From the NCBI GenBank assembly GCA_024640485.1, contig JAHEEY010000146.1, positions 1 through 9,791 on the forward strand: a stretch of 9,791 bases of DNA, written 5' to 3'. This DNA is from Chloroflexota bacterium. Its GTDB lineage: Bacteria > Chloroflexota > Anaerolineae > Promineifilales > Promineifilaceae. Positions 1 through 7,460 of the stretch are shown here, in pieces. Numbering within the stretch: the stretch's first letter is position 1; each line of letters opens with the position of its first letter. Below the pieces are notes generated by a model. The model was not told the DNA's origin and did not search any database. It worked only from the letters and a program-made list of their open reading frames with translations. The translations under genes and the position numbers were made by a program.

Positions 1-623
1 CTGGGCATCATCTCGACCATGTGGACTTCCACGCCGTAGTTGGACCAGACATAGGCGAACTCAACGCCGATGGGCCCGGCACCGATGATCATGAAGCGGG
101 CCGGCAGGGTATCGCTCAAGATCGCTTCTTTGTAGGTGATGATCTGCTTGCCGTCGACTTCGAGCCCGGGCAGCATGCGGGGGCGGGCCCCGGTGGCGAT
201 GATGATGCTGCCGGCGGTGAGATCCGTTTCGCTGCCGTCGTTCAGGGTGACATGGATGGTTTCGCGTCCGGTCAGCACGCCGGTGCCGTCGAAGACTTCG
301 ATGCCGTTCTTTTTCATCAAAAAGCCCAGCCCTTTGACCAGCCGGCTGGAAATCTGGCGGCTTCGTTTGAACGCCTGCCCGTAATCCAGCTGCAGATTAT
401 CGAAGCTGAAGCCAAACTCACGACCGCGCTTCTGAAGCAGATGGGCCACTTCAGCGTTTTTCAGTAATGATTTTGAGGGGATGCAGCCGATATTCAGGCA
501 AACGCCACCCAAAGCCTCTTTTTCGATGATGGCGGTCTTCAATCCCAGCTGGGCGGCGCGTACCGCGGCTACGTATCCGCCAGGTCCTGCTCCTAGAATG
601 ACAACGTCAAATCGGTTACTCAT
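1..623 (-). CDS. lpdA: Dihydrolipoamide dehydrogenase (E3), N-terminal part, truncated by window edge
   Basis: This is the flavoprotein that reoxidises dihydrolipoamide of 2-oxoacid dehydrogenase or glycine cleavage complexes, passing electrons through a redox disulfide and FAD to NAD+ in the cytoplasm. Reading the minus strand from 623 gives 207 codons without a stop. Seen directly: an N-terminal Rossmann motif GAGPGGYVAA (residues 11-20) for FAD; the redox-active disulfide motif GGVCLNIGCIPSK with Cys42 and Cys47; ATGARPR (143-149), typical of the FAD domain; and a second Rossmann motif IIGAGPIGVEFA (179-190) for NAD. The family is about 460-480 aa, so over half the protein, including the interface domain and catalytic His/Glu, lies outside the window. 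ATG 623 is preferred over the in-frame ATG at 635 because GGAG (633-630) sits 6 nt before 623. No partner subunit is visible, so the complex served is unknown. Mercuric or glutathione reductase is less likely given the CLNIGC spacing and wording. Confidence 0.93.
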   Translation of the reverse strand, partial: MSNRFDVVILGAGPGGYVAAVRAAQLGLKTAIIEKEALGGVCLNIGCIPSKSLLKNAEVAHLLQKRGREFGFSFDNLQLDYGQAFKRSRQISSRLVKGLGFLMKKNGIEVFDGTGVLTGRETIHVTLNDGSETDLTAGSIIIATGARPRMLPGLEVDGKQIITYKEAILSDTLPARFMIIGAGPIGVEFAYVWSNYGVEVHMVEMMP

Positions 624-629
624 AATATT

Positions 630-633
630 CTCC
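630..633 (-). promoter_or_regulatory. Ribosome binding site deciding the lpdA start
   Basis: On the minus strand GGAG lies 6 nt before the ATG at 623. The alternative in-frame ATG at 635-633 overlaps this motif and has no purine-rich stretch ahead of it, so the shorter protein starting MSNRFDVV is chosen. Confidence 0.6.
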
Positions 634-812
634 ATTAGCGCCAGATGGCTGAAATGTGTCACTTGTCGTGCGGCAGAAACAGATGAACGGCGATAGTTCC
701 AGTCGGCCGCAGCAGTCACATAGTCTGGATGCGGAAACTGAGGCCCACGCTGCCTGACGTAGTAATGCGTGCCGACAGTCCGCTTCCCAATATGATCCTG
801 CTTTCGCCGTTT

Positions 813-818
813 ATTATA
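813..818 (-). promoter_or_regulatory. Putative -10 box for lpdA
   Basis: A perfect TATAAT read on the minus strand, about 190 bp upstream of the lpdA start. The nearest -35-like word, TTGGAC (835-830), is only 11 nt away, too close for a standard sigma-70 pair, and no good hexamer sits at 16-18 nt. The call rests on the -10 alone and on the need for a promoter in this divergent gap. Confidence 0.35.
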
Positions 819-836
819 ACGCCGATGCCGTCCAAG

Positions 837-847
837 GGCACAGTGCC
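837..847. promoter_or_regulatory. Short palindrome between divergent promoters (possible operator)
   Basis: GGCAC-A-GTGCC is a perfect 5+1+5 palindrome. It lies close to the midpoint between the minus-strand TATAAT (813-818) and the plus-strand TATAAT (881-886). The position suits a dimeric regulator acting on both directions, but an 11-bp palindrome can occur by chance and no regulator gene is adjacent. Confidence 0.3.
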
Positions 848-880
848 GCGGTTGCATTAACACCTTGAGTCGGAACTCGT

Positions 881-886
881 TATAAT
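881..886 (+). promoter_or_regulatory. Putative -10 box directly abutting the start codon at 894
   Basis: A perfect TATAAT lies 7 nt before ATG 894, so transcription would begin at or next to the start codon. A TTGAGT word at 865-870 is only 10 nt upstream, too short for a usual -35 spacing. No Shine-Dalgarno sequence precedes the ATG, which agrees with a leaderless or nearly leaderless transcript. Confidence 0.45.
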
Positions 887-893
887 CTAGAGT

Positions 894-1739
894 ATGGGAT
901 TTCCAAGTTGGACATTGTGGGGAATGGCGCTGACAGGCCTCGGCGCGCTGATCACCATCAGCCTGGCTTTTGCGGCGCTTTCACCGCGCTACATGAGTAG
1001 ATCTGGCCTCGGCGTCACCCAAATCCACCCGCGTGTCCGGGGGTTGATCGGCTATACCCTGGCCCTGCTGTTGTTGGGTTTCGGCTTTTTCCTGGCAGGG
1101 GTACCCATTGGGGCTGAAGATTCTCAAGCTCCGGTCGCCACCACAGCTCAAGGGGATGTCGCCGCCCCGACTGACGATACCGCTGTTGAGCTGCCCTCAG
1201 CGACAGCGACAGAGGTCGACATTGCCTCGGCCACGCCTGCCGCGGAGTCGGCCTCCTCGTCCACCCGGACGACTGGCGCTTTCGCTGGCCCGCCGCCCGG
1301 TTTATCCTCGCCAACTCCAACCGTTGAGGGCGGGGCAGAAGCAGCCGAACCGGCAGTAGAGCCGGGTACGCCTACCGCCACCAGGGCGGCGGGCACGCCA
1401 ACTGCCACCGCGACCAACACCGCGACGCCGCAGCCAACTGGGACAGCCACGCCGGCGGCAACTGCCACCGCTACGGCAACCCCAACTGTGTCGCCGACTC
1501 CGACCTTGACCCCAACGCCAATTGAAGGGGAAACTGCGGTGATCAATACCGGCAGCAGCACGCTTTGGATTCGCCGATCTCCTGGCGGGCAGTCACTGTC
1601 TCTGGCAAAGGGTGGGGATACGGTCATACTCCGTTCAGGTCATGCCAATCAAGGGGGCCAATTGTGGCGTGAAGTCATGACGGTCAAGGGAGAGATTGGC
1701 TGGGTACAGGAAGAATACCTTCTATATGAGGGTGGTTGA
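894..1739 (+). CDS. Membrane-anchored protein with Thr/Pro-rich linker and C-terminal SH3-like domain
   Basis: Unnamed 281-aa protein. Two hydrophobic segments are visible, about residues 8-29 and 49-70, joined by a short loop containing Arg/His residues. They are followed by a long low-complexity Ala/Thr/Pro/Glu linker (about 75-212) and a compact C-terminal domain (about 213-279). That domain (ETAVINTGSSTLWIRRSPGG, then GDTVILRSG, WREVMTVKGEIGWVQEEYL) matches the pattern of bacterial SH3 (SH3b) domains: a 'ldlRssPg' start, a central 'G..v.vl' strand and a 'GWV...YL' end. SH3b domains commonly bind cell-wall peptides or mediate surface contacts. The likely topology is a membrane anchor with the SH3b domain held outside by the linker; this is inferred, as orientation was not computed. 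The gene converges on the LysM lipoprotein gene and shares a terminator with it. No catalytic domain is seen. The start is uncertain because there is no ribosome binding site; the next Met is residue 11, inside the first TM. Confidence 0.82.
   Translation: MGFPSWTLWGMALTGLGALITISLAFAALSPRYMSRSGLGVTQIHPRVRGLIGYTLALLLLGFGFFLAGVPIGAEDSQAPVATTAQGDVAAPTDDTAVELPSATATEVDIASATPAAESASSSTRTTGAFAGPPPGLSSPTPTVEGGAEAAEPAVEPGTPTATRAAGTPTATATNTATPQPTGTATPAATATATATPTVSPTPTLTPTPIEGETAVINTGSSTLWIRRSPGGQSLSLAKGGDTVILRSGHANQGGQLWREVMTVKGEIGWVQEEYLLYEGG
1365..1523 (+). repeat. Low-complexity Thr/Pro/Ala-coding repeat
   Basis: This stretch encodes residues 158-210, built from TPTAT/TATAT/TPTPT units. At DNA level the 12-mer AACTGCCACCGC occurs at 1400-1411 and again at 1460-1471, exactly 60 bp (20 codons) apart, with related ACGCC and CCAACTG words around. 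Such tracts can change length by slippage or recombination. Similar linkers are common in exported Chloroflexota proteins. Confidence 0.6.
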
Positions 1740-1770
1740 TAGCGGAAAGCTGCGCAGTTAGGTGAAATGA

Positions 1771-1810
1771 GAAGAGCTTCGCATTTATGGCAATGCGAAG
1801 CTCTTTCTTT
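1771..1810. terminator. Intrinsic terminator between convergent genes
   Basis: AAGAGCTTCGCATT (1772-1785) and AATGCGAAGCTCTT (1792-1805) form a perfect 14-bp stem with a 6-nt loop. On the plus strand a T-rich tail (TTTCTTT) follows, giving a classic rho-independent terminator for the gene ending at 1739. On the minus strand the downstream tail (TCTCATTTC) is weaker in T but may still serve the lipoprotein gene ending at 1839, so bidirectional use is likely. Confidence 0.85.
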
Positions 1811-1838
1811 GTCTGCGAAAATGACGGACTGTCTGCTG

Positions 1839-2765
1839 TTACCCGCCGGGGATGACCAGGGTTTGGCCGGTGTAGATCACATAGGGCGAATCCATCTCAT
1901 TGGCCTCTGCGATCAAAGGCCATGCCACGCCGTACTGCAGGGCAATCGAGAAAAGCGTTTCTCCCGGCTTGACTTCATGGGTGAATTGCGGCGTTGGTCC
2001 GGGAGTGTTGACAGGGATCTTCAATACCTGGCCCGCATACACCTGATTGGGGTTGACCAGGCCGTTGGCTTCCGCGATCTGGACCCAATTGGTACCGTAT
2101 ATTAACCCGATTCGGAACAAATTATCACCAGCGATGACTGTGTAGGTGGTCTCGGTCATCGGGGAGGGGGTTGGTTCCGCACCTGGCCCGGGATTAGCCA
2201 GCTCGTCATCACTGGGAATCGCCAATGTCATCCCGGCACTGATCTGGTCAGCATCATCAAGGCCGTTGAACTCCGCCAGGGTGACCCAGGAGAGGTTGTA
2301 TTTCAGGCCGATGGTGTAGAGCGTTTCTCCGGCAGCGACTTCATGCTGGCTGGGCCGGCTTTCGGAGGGCTCGGCCGCTTCGGCTGTTTCCTCGGCTGTT
2401 TCTTCGGTGGGCTCCTCAGCGGAAGCGTCATCGGCCTTTGCGTCGTCAGCGCTATCACTCTCACCGCTCTCTTCAATTGGTGTCTCCGGCTCGCTGCTGG
2501 CCGCTTCGGCGCTCTCACTAGCTTCCGCTTCAGGGGAGGGTTCAAGGCGAGGGGTGCTTTCTTCGGCGGCTGCTTCCGGGATTGCTGTCGCTTCCGCGGC
2601 AACTTCTGGCGGCTGGCTGCTCTCTGTGCTGACGGCTTCGCTGACTTCAGATGTCGTGTCCACGGCGGCATCGCTACCGTCTTCAATCGGCCGTTCACAA
2701 GCTGCCAGCGTGAAGCTGAGCAGCACCAATAGGATCATTAGATGGAATATACGTTGCCGGGACAT
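1839..2765 (-). CDS. LysM-repeat lipoprotein (three LysM domains)
   Basis: A 308-aa predicted lipoprotein. The N-terminus MSRQRIFHLMILLVLLSF is a signal peptide ending in the lipobox LAAC with Cys23 as the lipidation site. Residues 24-140 are a strikingly acidic, Glu/Ala/Ser-rich, low-complexity linker. Three LysM domains follow at about 141-184, 207-251 and 262-306. Each has the G-E/D-x-L-(Y/F)-x-I opening, a central AE-x-N helix and the (Y/S)-(A/T)-G-(Q/M)-x-L-x-IP ending; Pro/Thr-rich spacers separate them. LysM domains bind N-acetylglucosamine polymers such as peptidoglycan. No enzymatic domain is attached, so the protein may be an envelope-binding or scaffolding protein rather than a hydrolase. 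The start is supported by GGAGG 9 nt upstream. It has its own promoter-like sequence in the gap after hutU, so it need not be co-transcribed with it. Confidence 0.9.
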   Translation of the reverse strand: MSRQRIFHLMILLVLLSFTLAACERPIEDGSDAAVDTTSEVSEAVSTESSQPPEVAAEATAIPEAAAEESTPRLEPSPEAEASESAEAASSEPETPIEESGESDSADDAKADDASAEEPTEETAEETAEAAEPSESRPSQHEVAAGETLYTIGLKYNLSWVTLAEFNGLDDADQISAGMTLAIPSDDELANPGPGAEPTPSPMTETTYTVIAGDNLFRIGLIYGTNWVQIAEANGLVNPNQVYAGQVLKIPVNTPGPTPQFTHEVKPGETLFSIALQYGVAWPLIAEANEMDSPYVIYTGQTLVIPGG

Positions 2766-2863
2766 GAAAAAATACCTCCGCCAAGCTTTGCTTTACTACT
2801 GCTAAGATGAGGTTTGCCCGCTGCCTGAGGCTCCCTTAGGGGGGCAGAAGATAACCTTAGCTA

Positions 2864-2892
2864 AATATAGCATGAATGCCACATTACGTAAA
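2864..2892 (-). promoter_or_regulatory. Putative promoter of the LysM lipoprotein gene
   Basis: On the minus strand, -35 TTTACG (2892-2887), a 17-nt spacer and -10 TATATT (2869-2864) are present. The spacer ends in TGC, giving an extended -10 TGn motif. The predicted start near 2857 leaves an untranslated leader of about 90 nt that holds GC-rich complementary words (CTGCC at 2821-2825, GGCAG at 2843-2847). Confidence 0.55.
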
Positions 2893-2952
2893 GTACTTTG
2901 CCGCCCAAATCACGATGAATTTCGAGCCGCTGTCGGCTGATTCTAGAGCAGC

Positions 2953-4602
<1,650 letters not shown>

Positions 4603-4606
4603 GGAT

Positions 4607-4612
4607 TCCTTC
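4607..4612 (-). promoter_or_regulatory. Ribosome binding site deciding the hutU start
   Basis: GAAGGA on the minus strand lies 4 nt before ATG 4602. The upstream in-frame ATG at 4689 lacks an equally good site and would add a non-conserved 29-residue extension, so 4602 is taken as the start. Confidence 0.6.
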
Positions 4613-4736
4613 TTTAGCCAGAGAAGTGTCGGGAAACGGCGGCGGTGCTCAATGGATGCTGCCGGTGGTGAAAGGAATTCCGGGCACATCCCTGGCTGTT
4701 GGTGTGAAAACGAGCCTGTATTTTTGCGACGACGAC

Positions 4737-4764
4737 ATTATAGACCGCTCAAGTTGGGTGTCAA
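4737..4764 (-). promoter_or_regulatory. Consensus sigma-70-type promoter for hutU
   Basis: On the minus strand a perfect -35 TTGACA (4764-4759), a 16-nt spacer and a perfect -10 TATAAT (4742-4737) are present. Transcription would start near 4730, leaving a leader of roughly 128 nt before ATG 4602. I saw no clear riboswitch or attenuator fold in that leader. Confidence 0.75.
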
Positions 4765-4783
4765 GATGAGCCTATGATATAAT
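4754..4783 (+). promoter_or_regulatory. Extended -10 promoter for the REC-GAF histidine kinase gene
   Basis: TATAAT at 4778-4783 is preceded by TGA, forming an extended -10 (TGnTATAAT). A weak -35 TTGGGT lies at 4754-4759 with an 18-nt spacer. The -35 region shares base 4759 with the -35 of the opposing hutU promoter, so polymerase binding on the two strands should be mutually exclusive. The leader to ATG 4928 is about 138 nt. Confidence 0.6.
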
Positions 4784-4927
4784 TATGTTGAGCAAGGGGA
4801 TGGGTTCCCTCACTTAGGGAAACTGTCCGACGAGAAGTACGCGACCTGCTCTCTTCTGCTCAATATCTTGACGGGATCTGATTATTGATGGCAGATCCAA
4901 AACATTGGCCCAAACCAGGATAGTTAC
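4784..4927 (+). other. Kinase mRNA leader with two small hairpins
   Basis: This is the downstream half of the 325-bp gene-free stretch 4603-4927; the upstream half is the hutU leader and the two promoters. Two inverted repeats are visible: TTCCCT (4805-4810) with AGGGAA (4816-4821), loop 5 nt; and GGATCTG (4874-4880) with CAGATCC (4892-4898), loop 11 nt. Neither is followed by a T-run, so they are not convincing terminators. The ribosome binding site AGGA is at 4917-4920, 7 nt before ATG 4928. A 10-codon ORF from 4785 is not considered a gene. Confidence 0.4.
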
Positions 4928-7375
4928 ATGAGCGGTGAAGTTGTTCTAGTCATTGATGACAGTCGTGAGATCGTTAAGCATCTCACTGAGCATCTCCTTC
5001 CAACCTTTGGCTACAAATCACTGCACGCTTTTGACGGCAAGAGCGGCATTGAGCTGATACGTGCTCACCGGCCTGATCTGGTGATGTTAGATTTTAACTT
5101 GCCTGAGATGACCGGCCTTGACGTACTCCGGCAGATGGTGCAGGAATCGTTGAAGGTGCCGGTCGTTTTGATGACCGGTTACGGCTCTGAGCTCAGTGCC
5201 ATTGAATCGTTCCGTCTGGGTGCCGCTGACTACCTGATCAAACCGTTTACTGTGGATGAAATCGTGGAGACCATCGATAGAGCGCTGGTTGAAACGCGGT
5301 TACGCCACGACAAAGAACGGCTGGCTGAAGAGCTGCGCCGGGTAAAAGGGGAGATGAGCCGGCTCACCCATGAGATGAATACCCTCTCACGGATCGGCAA
5401 AGCGATTACCTCGCTGCTTAGCGTTGACAAAGTCCTAAAGCGGGTGCTGGAAACTGCCAATTACCTGACCGACAGCGAGGACAGCACCATTTGGATGCCG
5501 GACGAATCGGGCAGCTATCTCACCGCGTACGGCTCCAAAGTTGCCACGATTGATGAGACACCCAAGCTGCAGCTCTCAATGGATGGCTCGCAGGTGGGGC
5601 AGGTGATGCACACCGGCCGCCCCCTGCGCCTCTCAGATTTCACCGGGGAAGGGGTTAAGGTTGAGACCGGCTATTTCGCCCGGGCGGTTCTCTACGTGCC
5701 GCTCAAGCTGCGCGGTGTCACCATGGGCGTCTTGGGCGTCAGCAACCTGGCGGCGCTGCGCTCCTTCAGCAAAAGAGACGAATTTCTTCTGTCCTTCCTG
5801 GCTGATTACGCGGCCATCGCTTTGGAAAATGCGCGTGTTGTTCAGGCTGCCGATAGGGCATTGGCGGCCCGGCTTGAGGAATTGGACACCCTCATTCGTA
5901 TCACCCGGACCATCACCTCCTCTCTGAATCTGGAGGAAGTGCTGCAGCTGACCATCCAACAGGTGTTTGACAGCTGGGCCATTGAAGCCTGTTCCCTGTG
6001 GTGGGTCGATGAAACCGGCAGAAACCTGAAAGTGCTGACCAATGTTGGAACCCCGGCAAAAGATATGGCGGCAGTCCAGGTGCCGATGGGAGAAGGATTT
6101 GTCGGCCATGTCGCTAAAACCGACAAGTGGATTTACACCAATGATGTCGCTTCTCATCCACTGCACTACCGGCAGGTAGATGAGGAAACCGGATTCAGCA
6201 CCAGGGGGCTGCTCTGCGTGCCGCTGCGTTTTAGGGGAAAAGCGGTAGGGGCGATGCAGCTGCTCAACAAGCTAGATGGCGATTTCGATGATAGGGACGT
6301 GGAACGAGCGCGGGCCATCGCCAGCGCAGTGGCCATTGCTGTGACCAATGCCCTGTTGTTTGAAGAATCGGAGCTCAGCAAGCAGCATCTTGAGGCGACT
6401 CTGGAGCACAACAACAGCCCGCTGCTGATCGCCGATGCAGAAAGCAATCTGCTGCTGCTCAACCATGAGGCTCGCATGCTGCTGGGGCTGACCCCGGATG
6501 CCATTGGAAGCCCGATCGTTGAGGTCGTCCAGCCGTTAGAATTGGCTGAGATCATGCTGCAGCCGATAGAAGACGCGGTCCTGCCCCAGAAGGAGTTCTC
6601 GCTGCCTGACGGTTCTGTGTGGCACCCGCGTATCGCGCCAATTCCGGGCCATGGGCGCATCATGATCTTGCATGATATCCAGAGCCTGAAGGAACTGGAG
6701 AAGAGCAAAGATCACTTTGTTGCCGGAATCTCCCACGATATGCGCGCGCCGTTGAACACCATAAGTGGCTTTGTTTCCAGCTTGCGGGATCAGGGTCCCC
6801 TCAATAACGAACAAGGACAGTTTGTGGAGCGCATCTTGAGCGCAACCGAGCATATGATGAACCTGGTTGACGGTCTGCTGGAATTGGCCAAGGTAAATGT
6901 CAGCACAGAACTTCAGCACGCTGTCGTTGAGATCGGCTCGCTGGTGGGCGATGTGGTCCAGGATTTCCAGGGCCACGCGATCATGAGCAAGATTTCGCTT
7001 GAGTTCTTGGTTGACGGCGACGCCGGCGTGGTCAGCGGAGACCCCGTTCAGCTGCGTCGTGCCGTCAGTAATTTGCTGGACAATGCCATCAAATACTCCC
7101 CAGAAGATGCCCTGGTGGAAGTGTCCGTCACCAAGGGAGCCGGCACCGTATTGGTGCAGATAAAGGATCGGGGGACAGGCATTTCTGACGCAGACCGGCC
7201 ACATATCTTCGAGAAGTTCTACCGCGGCGTCGGGACCGAAGAAGTGCAGGGGAGCGGCTTGGGTCTGGCCCTGGTCCGGTCGGTAGCAAAGGTCCACAAG
7301 GGTGAAGCGTGGGCAGAGAGCCGAGACGGAAACGGGACTGTATTCTGTCTTGAGCTGCCTCTGTTCCAGAAATAG
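4928..7375 (+). CDS. Hybrid sensor histidine kinase: REC-GAF-GAF-PAS-HisKA-HATPase
   Basis: An 815-aa cytoplasmic signalling kinase with no TM segment. The receiver domain (about 4-120) has the acidic pair Asp10/Asp11, phospho-acceptor Asp55 in LVMLDFNLPE, Thr83 and Lys105 (IKP). A charged helix likely to be a coiled coil (about 120-155) leads to GAF1 (about 165-303), a linker helix, GAF2 (about 335-478) and a PAS-like region (about 488-585). The kinase core has the H-box GISHDMRAPLN with His603, the N-box NLLDNAIKYSPE (Asn719), the G1 box DRGTGIS (Asp747), the F-box FEKFYR (761-766) and the G2 box GSGLGL (775-780), so it should be catalytically active. The receiver is at the N-terminus, unlike classical hybrids that carry it after the kinase; it may take phosphate from another kinase, or the protein may act in a relay. 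GAF ligands cannot be read from sequence. No DNA-binding partner regulator is in view. GAF1 closely resembles that of the FHA protein encoded at 8626. Confidence 0.94.
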   Translation: MSGEVVLVIDDSREIVKHLTEHLLPTFGYKSLHAFDGKSGIELIRAHRPDLVMLDFNLPEMTGLDVLRQMVQESLKVPVVLMTGYGSELSAIESFRLGAADYLIKPFTVDEIVETIDRALVETRLRHDKERLAEELRRVKGEMSRLTHEMNTLSRIGKAITSLLSVDKVLKRVLETANYLTDSEDSTIWMPDESGSYLTAYGSKVATIDETPKLQLSMDGSQVGQVMHTGRPLRLSDFTGEGVKVETGYFARAVLYVPLKLRGVTMGVLGVSNLAALRSFSKRDEFLLSFLADYAAIALENARVVQAADRALAARLEELDTLIRITRTITSSLNLEEVLQLTIQQVFDSWAIEACSLWWVDETGRNLKVLTNVGTPAKDMAAVQVPMGEGFVGHVAKTDKWIYTNDVASHPLHYRQVDEETGFSTRGLLCVPLRFRGKAVGAMQLLNKLDGDFDDRDVERARAIASAVAIAVTNALLFEESELSKQHLEATLEHNNSPLLIADAESNLLLLNHEARMLLGLTPDAIGSPIVEVVQPLELAEIMLQPIEDAVLPQKEFSLPDGSVWHPRIAPIPGHGRIMILHDIQSLKELEKSKDHFVAGISHDMRAPLNTISGFVSSLRDQGPLNNEQGQFVERILSATEHMMNLVDGLLELAKVNVSTELQHAVVEIGSLVGDVVQDFQGHAIMSKISLEFLVDGDAGVVSGDPVQLRRAVSNLLDNAIKYSPEDALVEVSVTKGAGTVLVQIKDRGTGISDADRPHIFEKFYRGVGTEEVQGSGLGLALVRSVAKVHKGEAWAESRDGNGTVFCLELPLFQK

Positions 7376-7377
7376 TG

Positions 7378-7404
7378 TGGCGGCGACGAGTTCGTGTGCT
7401 GCCA
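7378..7404 (+). other. Stem-loop after the kinase gene
   Basis: TGGCGGC (7378-7384) can pair with GCTGCCA (7398-7404) over 7 bp with one G-U pair, and an inner ACGA/TCGT can extend it. It begins 3 nt after the kinase stop. There is no T-run, so it may be a weak or factor-dependent terminator or an mRNA end-stabilising hairpin. Confidence 0.35.
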
Positions 7405-7411
7405 GACAATC

Positions 7412-7440
7412 TTGATACCTTCCCGCGCGGAGCTGCTAAT
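7412..7440 (+). promoter_or_regulatory. Possible promoter of the phosphatase-like gene
   Basis: TTGATA (7412-7417; 5 of 6 to the -35 consensus), a 17-nt spacer and GCTAAT (7435-7440; 4 of 6 to -10) are present. The start would fall near 7447, giving a leader of only about 14 nt, which fits the lack of a Shine-Dalgarno sequence before ATG 7461. Co-transcription with the kinase (85-bp gap) remains possible. Confidence 0.35.
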
Positions 7441-7460
7441 AGCCATTCGTAATCAACATC

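Noticed and set aside
21..696. Plus-strand ORFs opposite lpdA
   Set aside because: The minus strand reads through both Rossmann motifs and the redox disulfide; the plus ORFs have no family features.
1148..1627. Minus-strand ORF rich in Val/Gly/Ala
   Set aside because: Its repetitive sequence is simply the complement of the Thr/Pro-rich repeat in the real plus-strand gene; no start signal or domain is seen.
2343..2805. Plus-strand ORFs opposite the lipoprotein linker
   Set aside because: They mirror the low-complexity acidic linker; the minus-strand gene has a signal peptide, lipobox and three LysM domains.
2918..2945. Hairpin AGCCG/CGGCT after hutU as a terminator
   Set aside because: The stem is only 5 bp and is followed by no T-run on the minus strand, so it is too weak to call.
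4603..4689. N-terminal extension of hutU from an upstream ATG
   Set aside because: The 29 extra residues do not resemble urocanase, the family length fits the start at 4602, and GAAGGA precedes 4602.
4785..4817. Ten-codon ORF beginning just after the kinase promoter -10
   Set aside because: It begins inside the promoter, upstream of the expected transcript start, so it would not be translated.
6536..7297. 253-aa minus-strand ORF opposite the kinase domain
   Set aside because: It lies opposite the conserved HisKA/HATPase motifs and shows no domain or start signal of its own.
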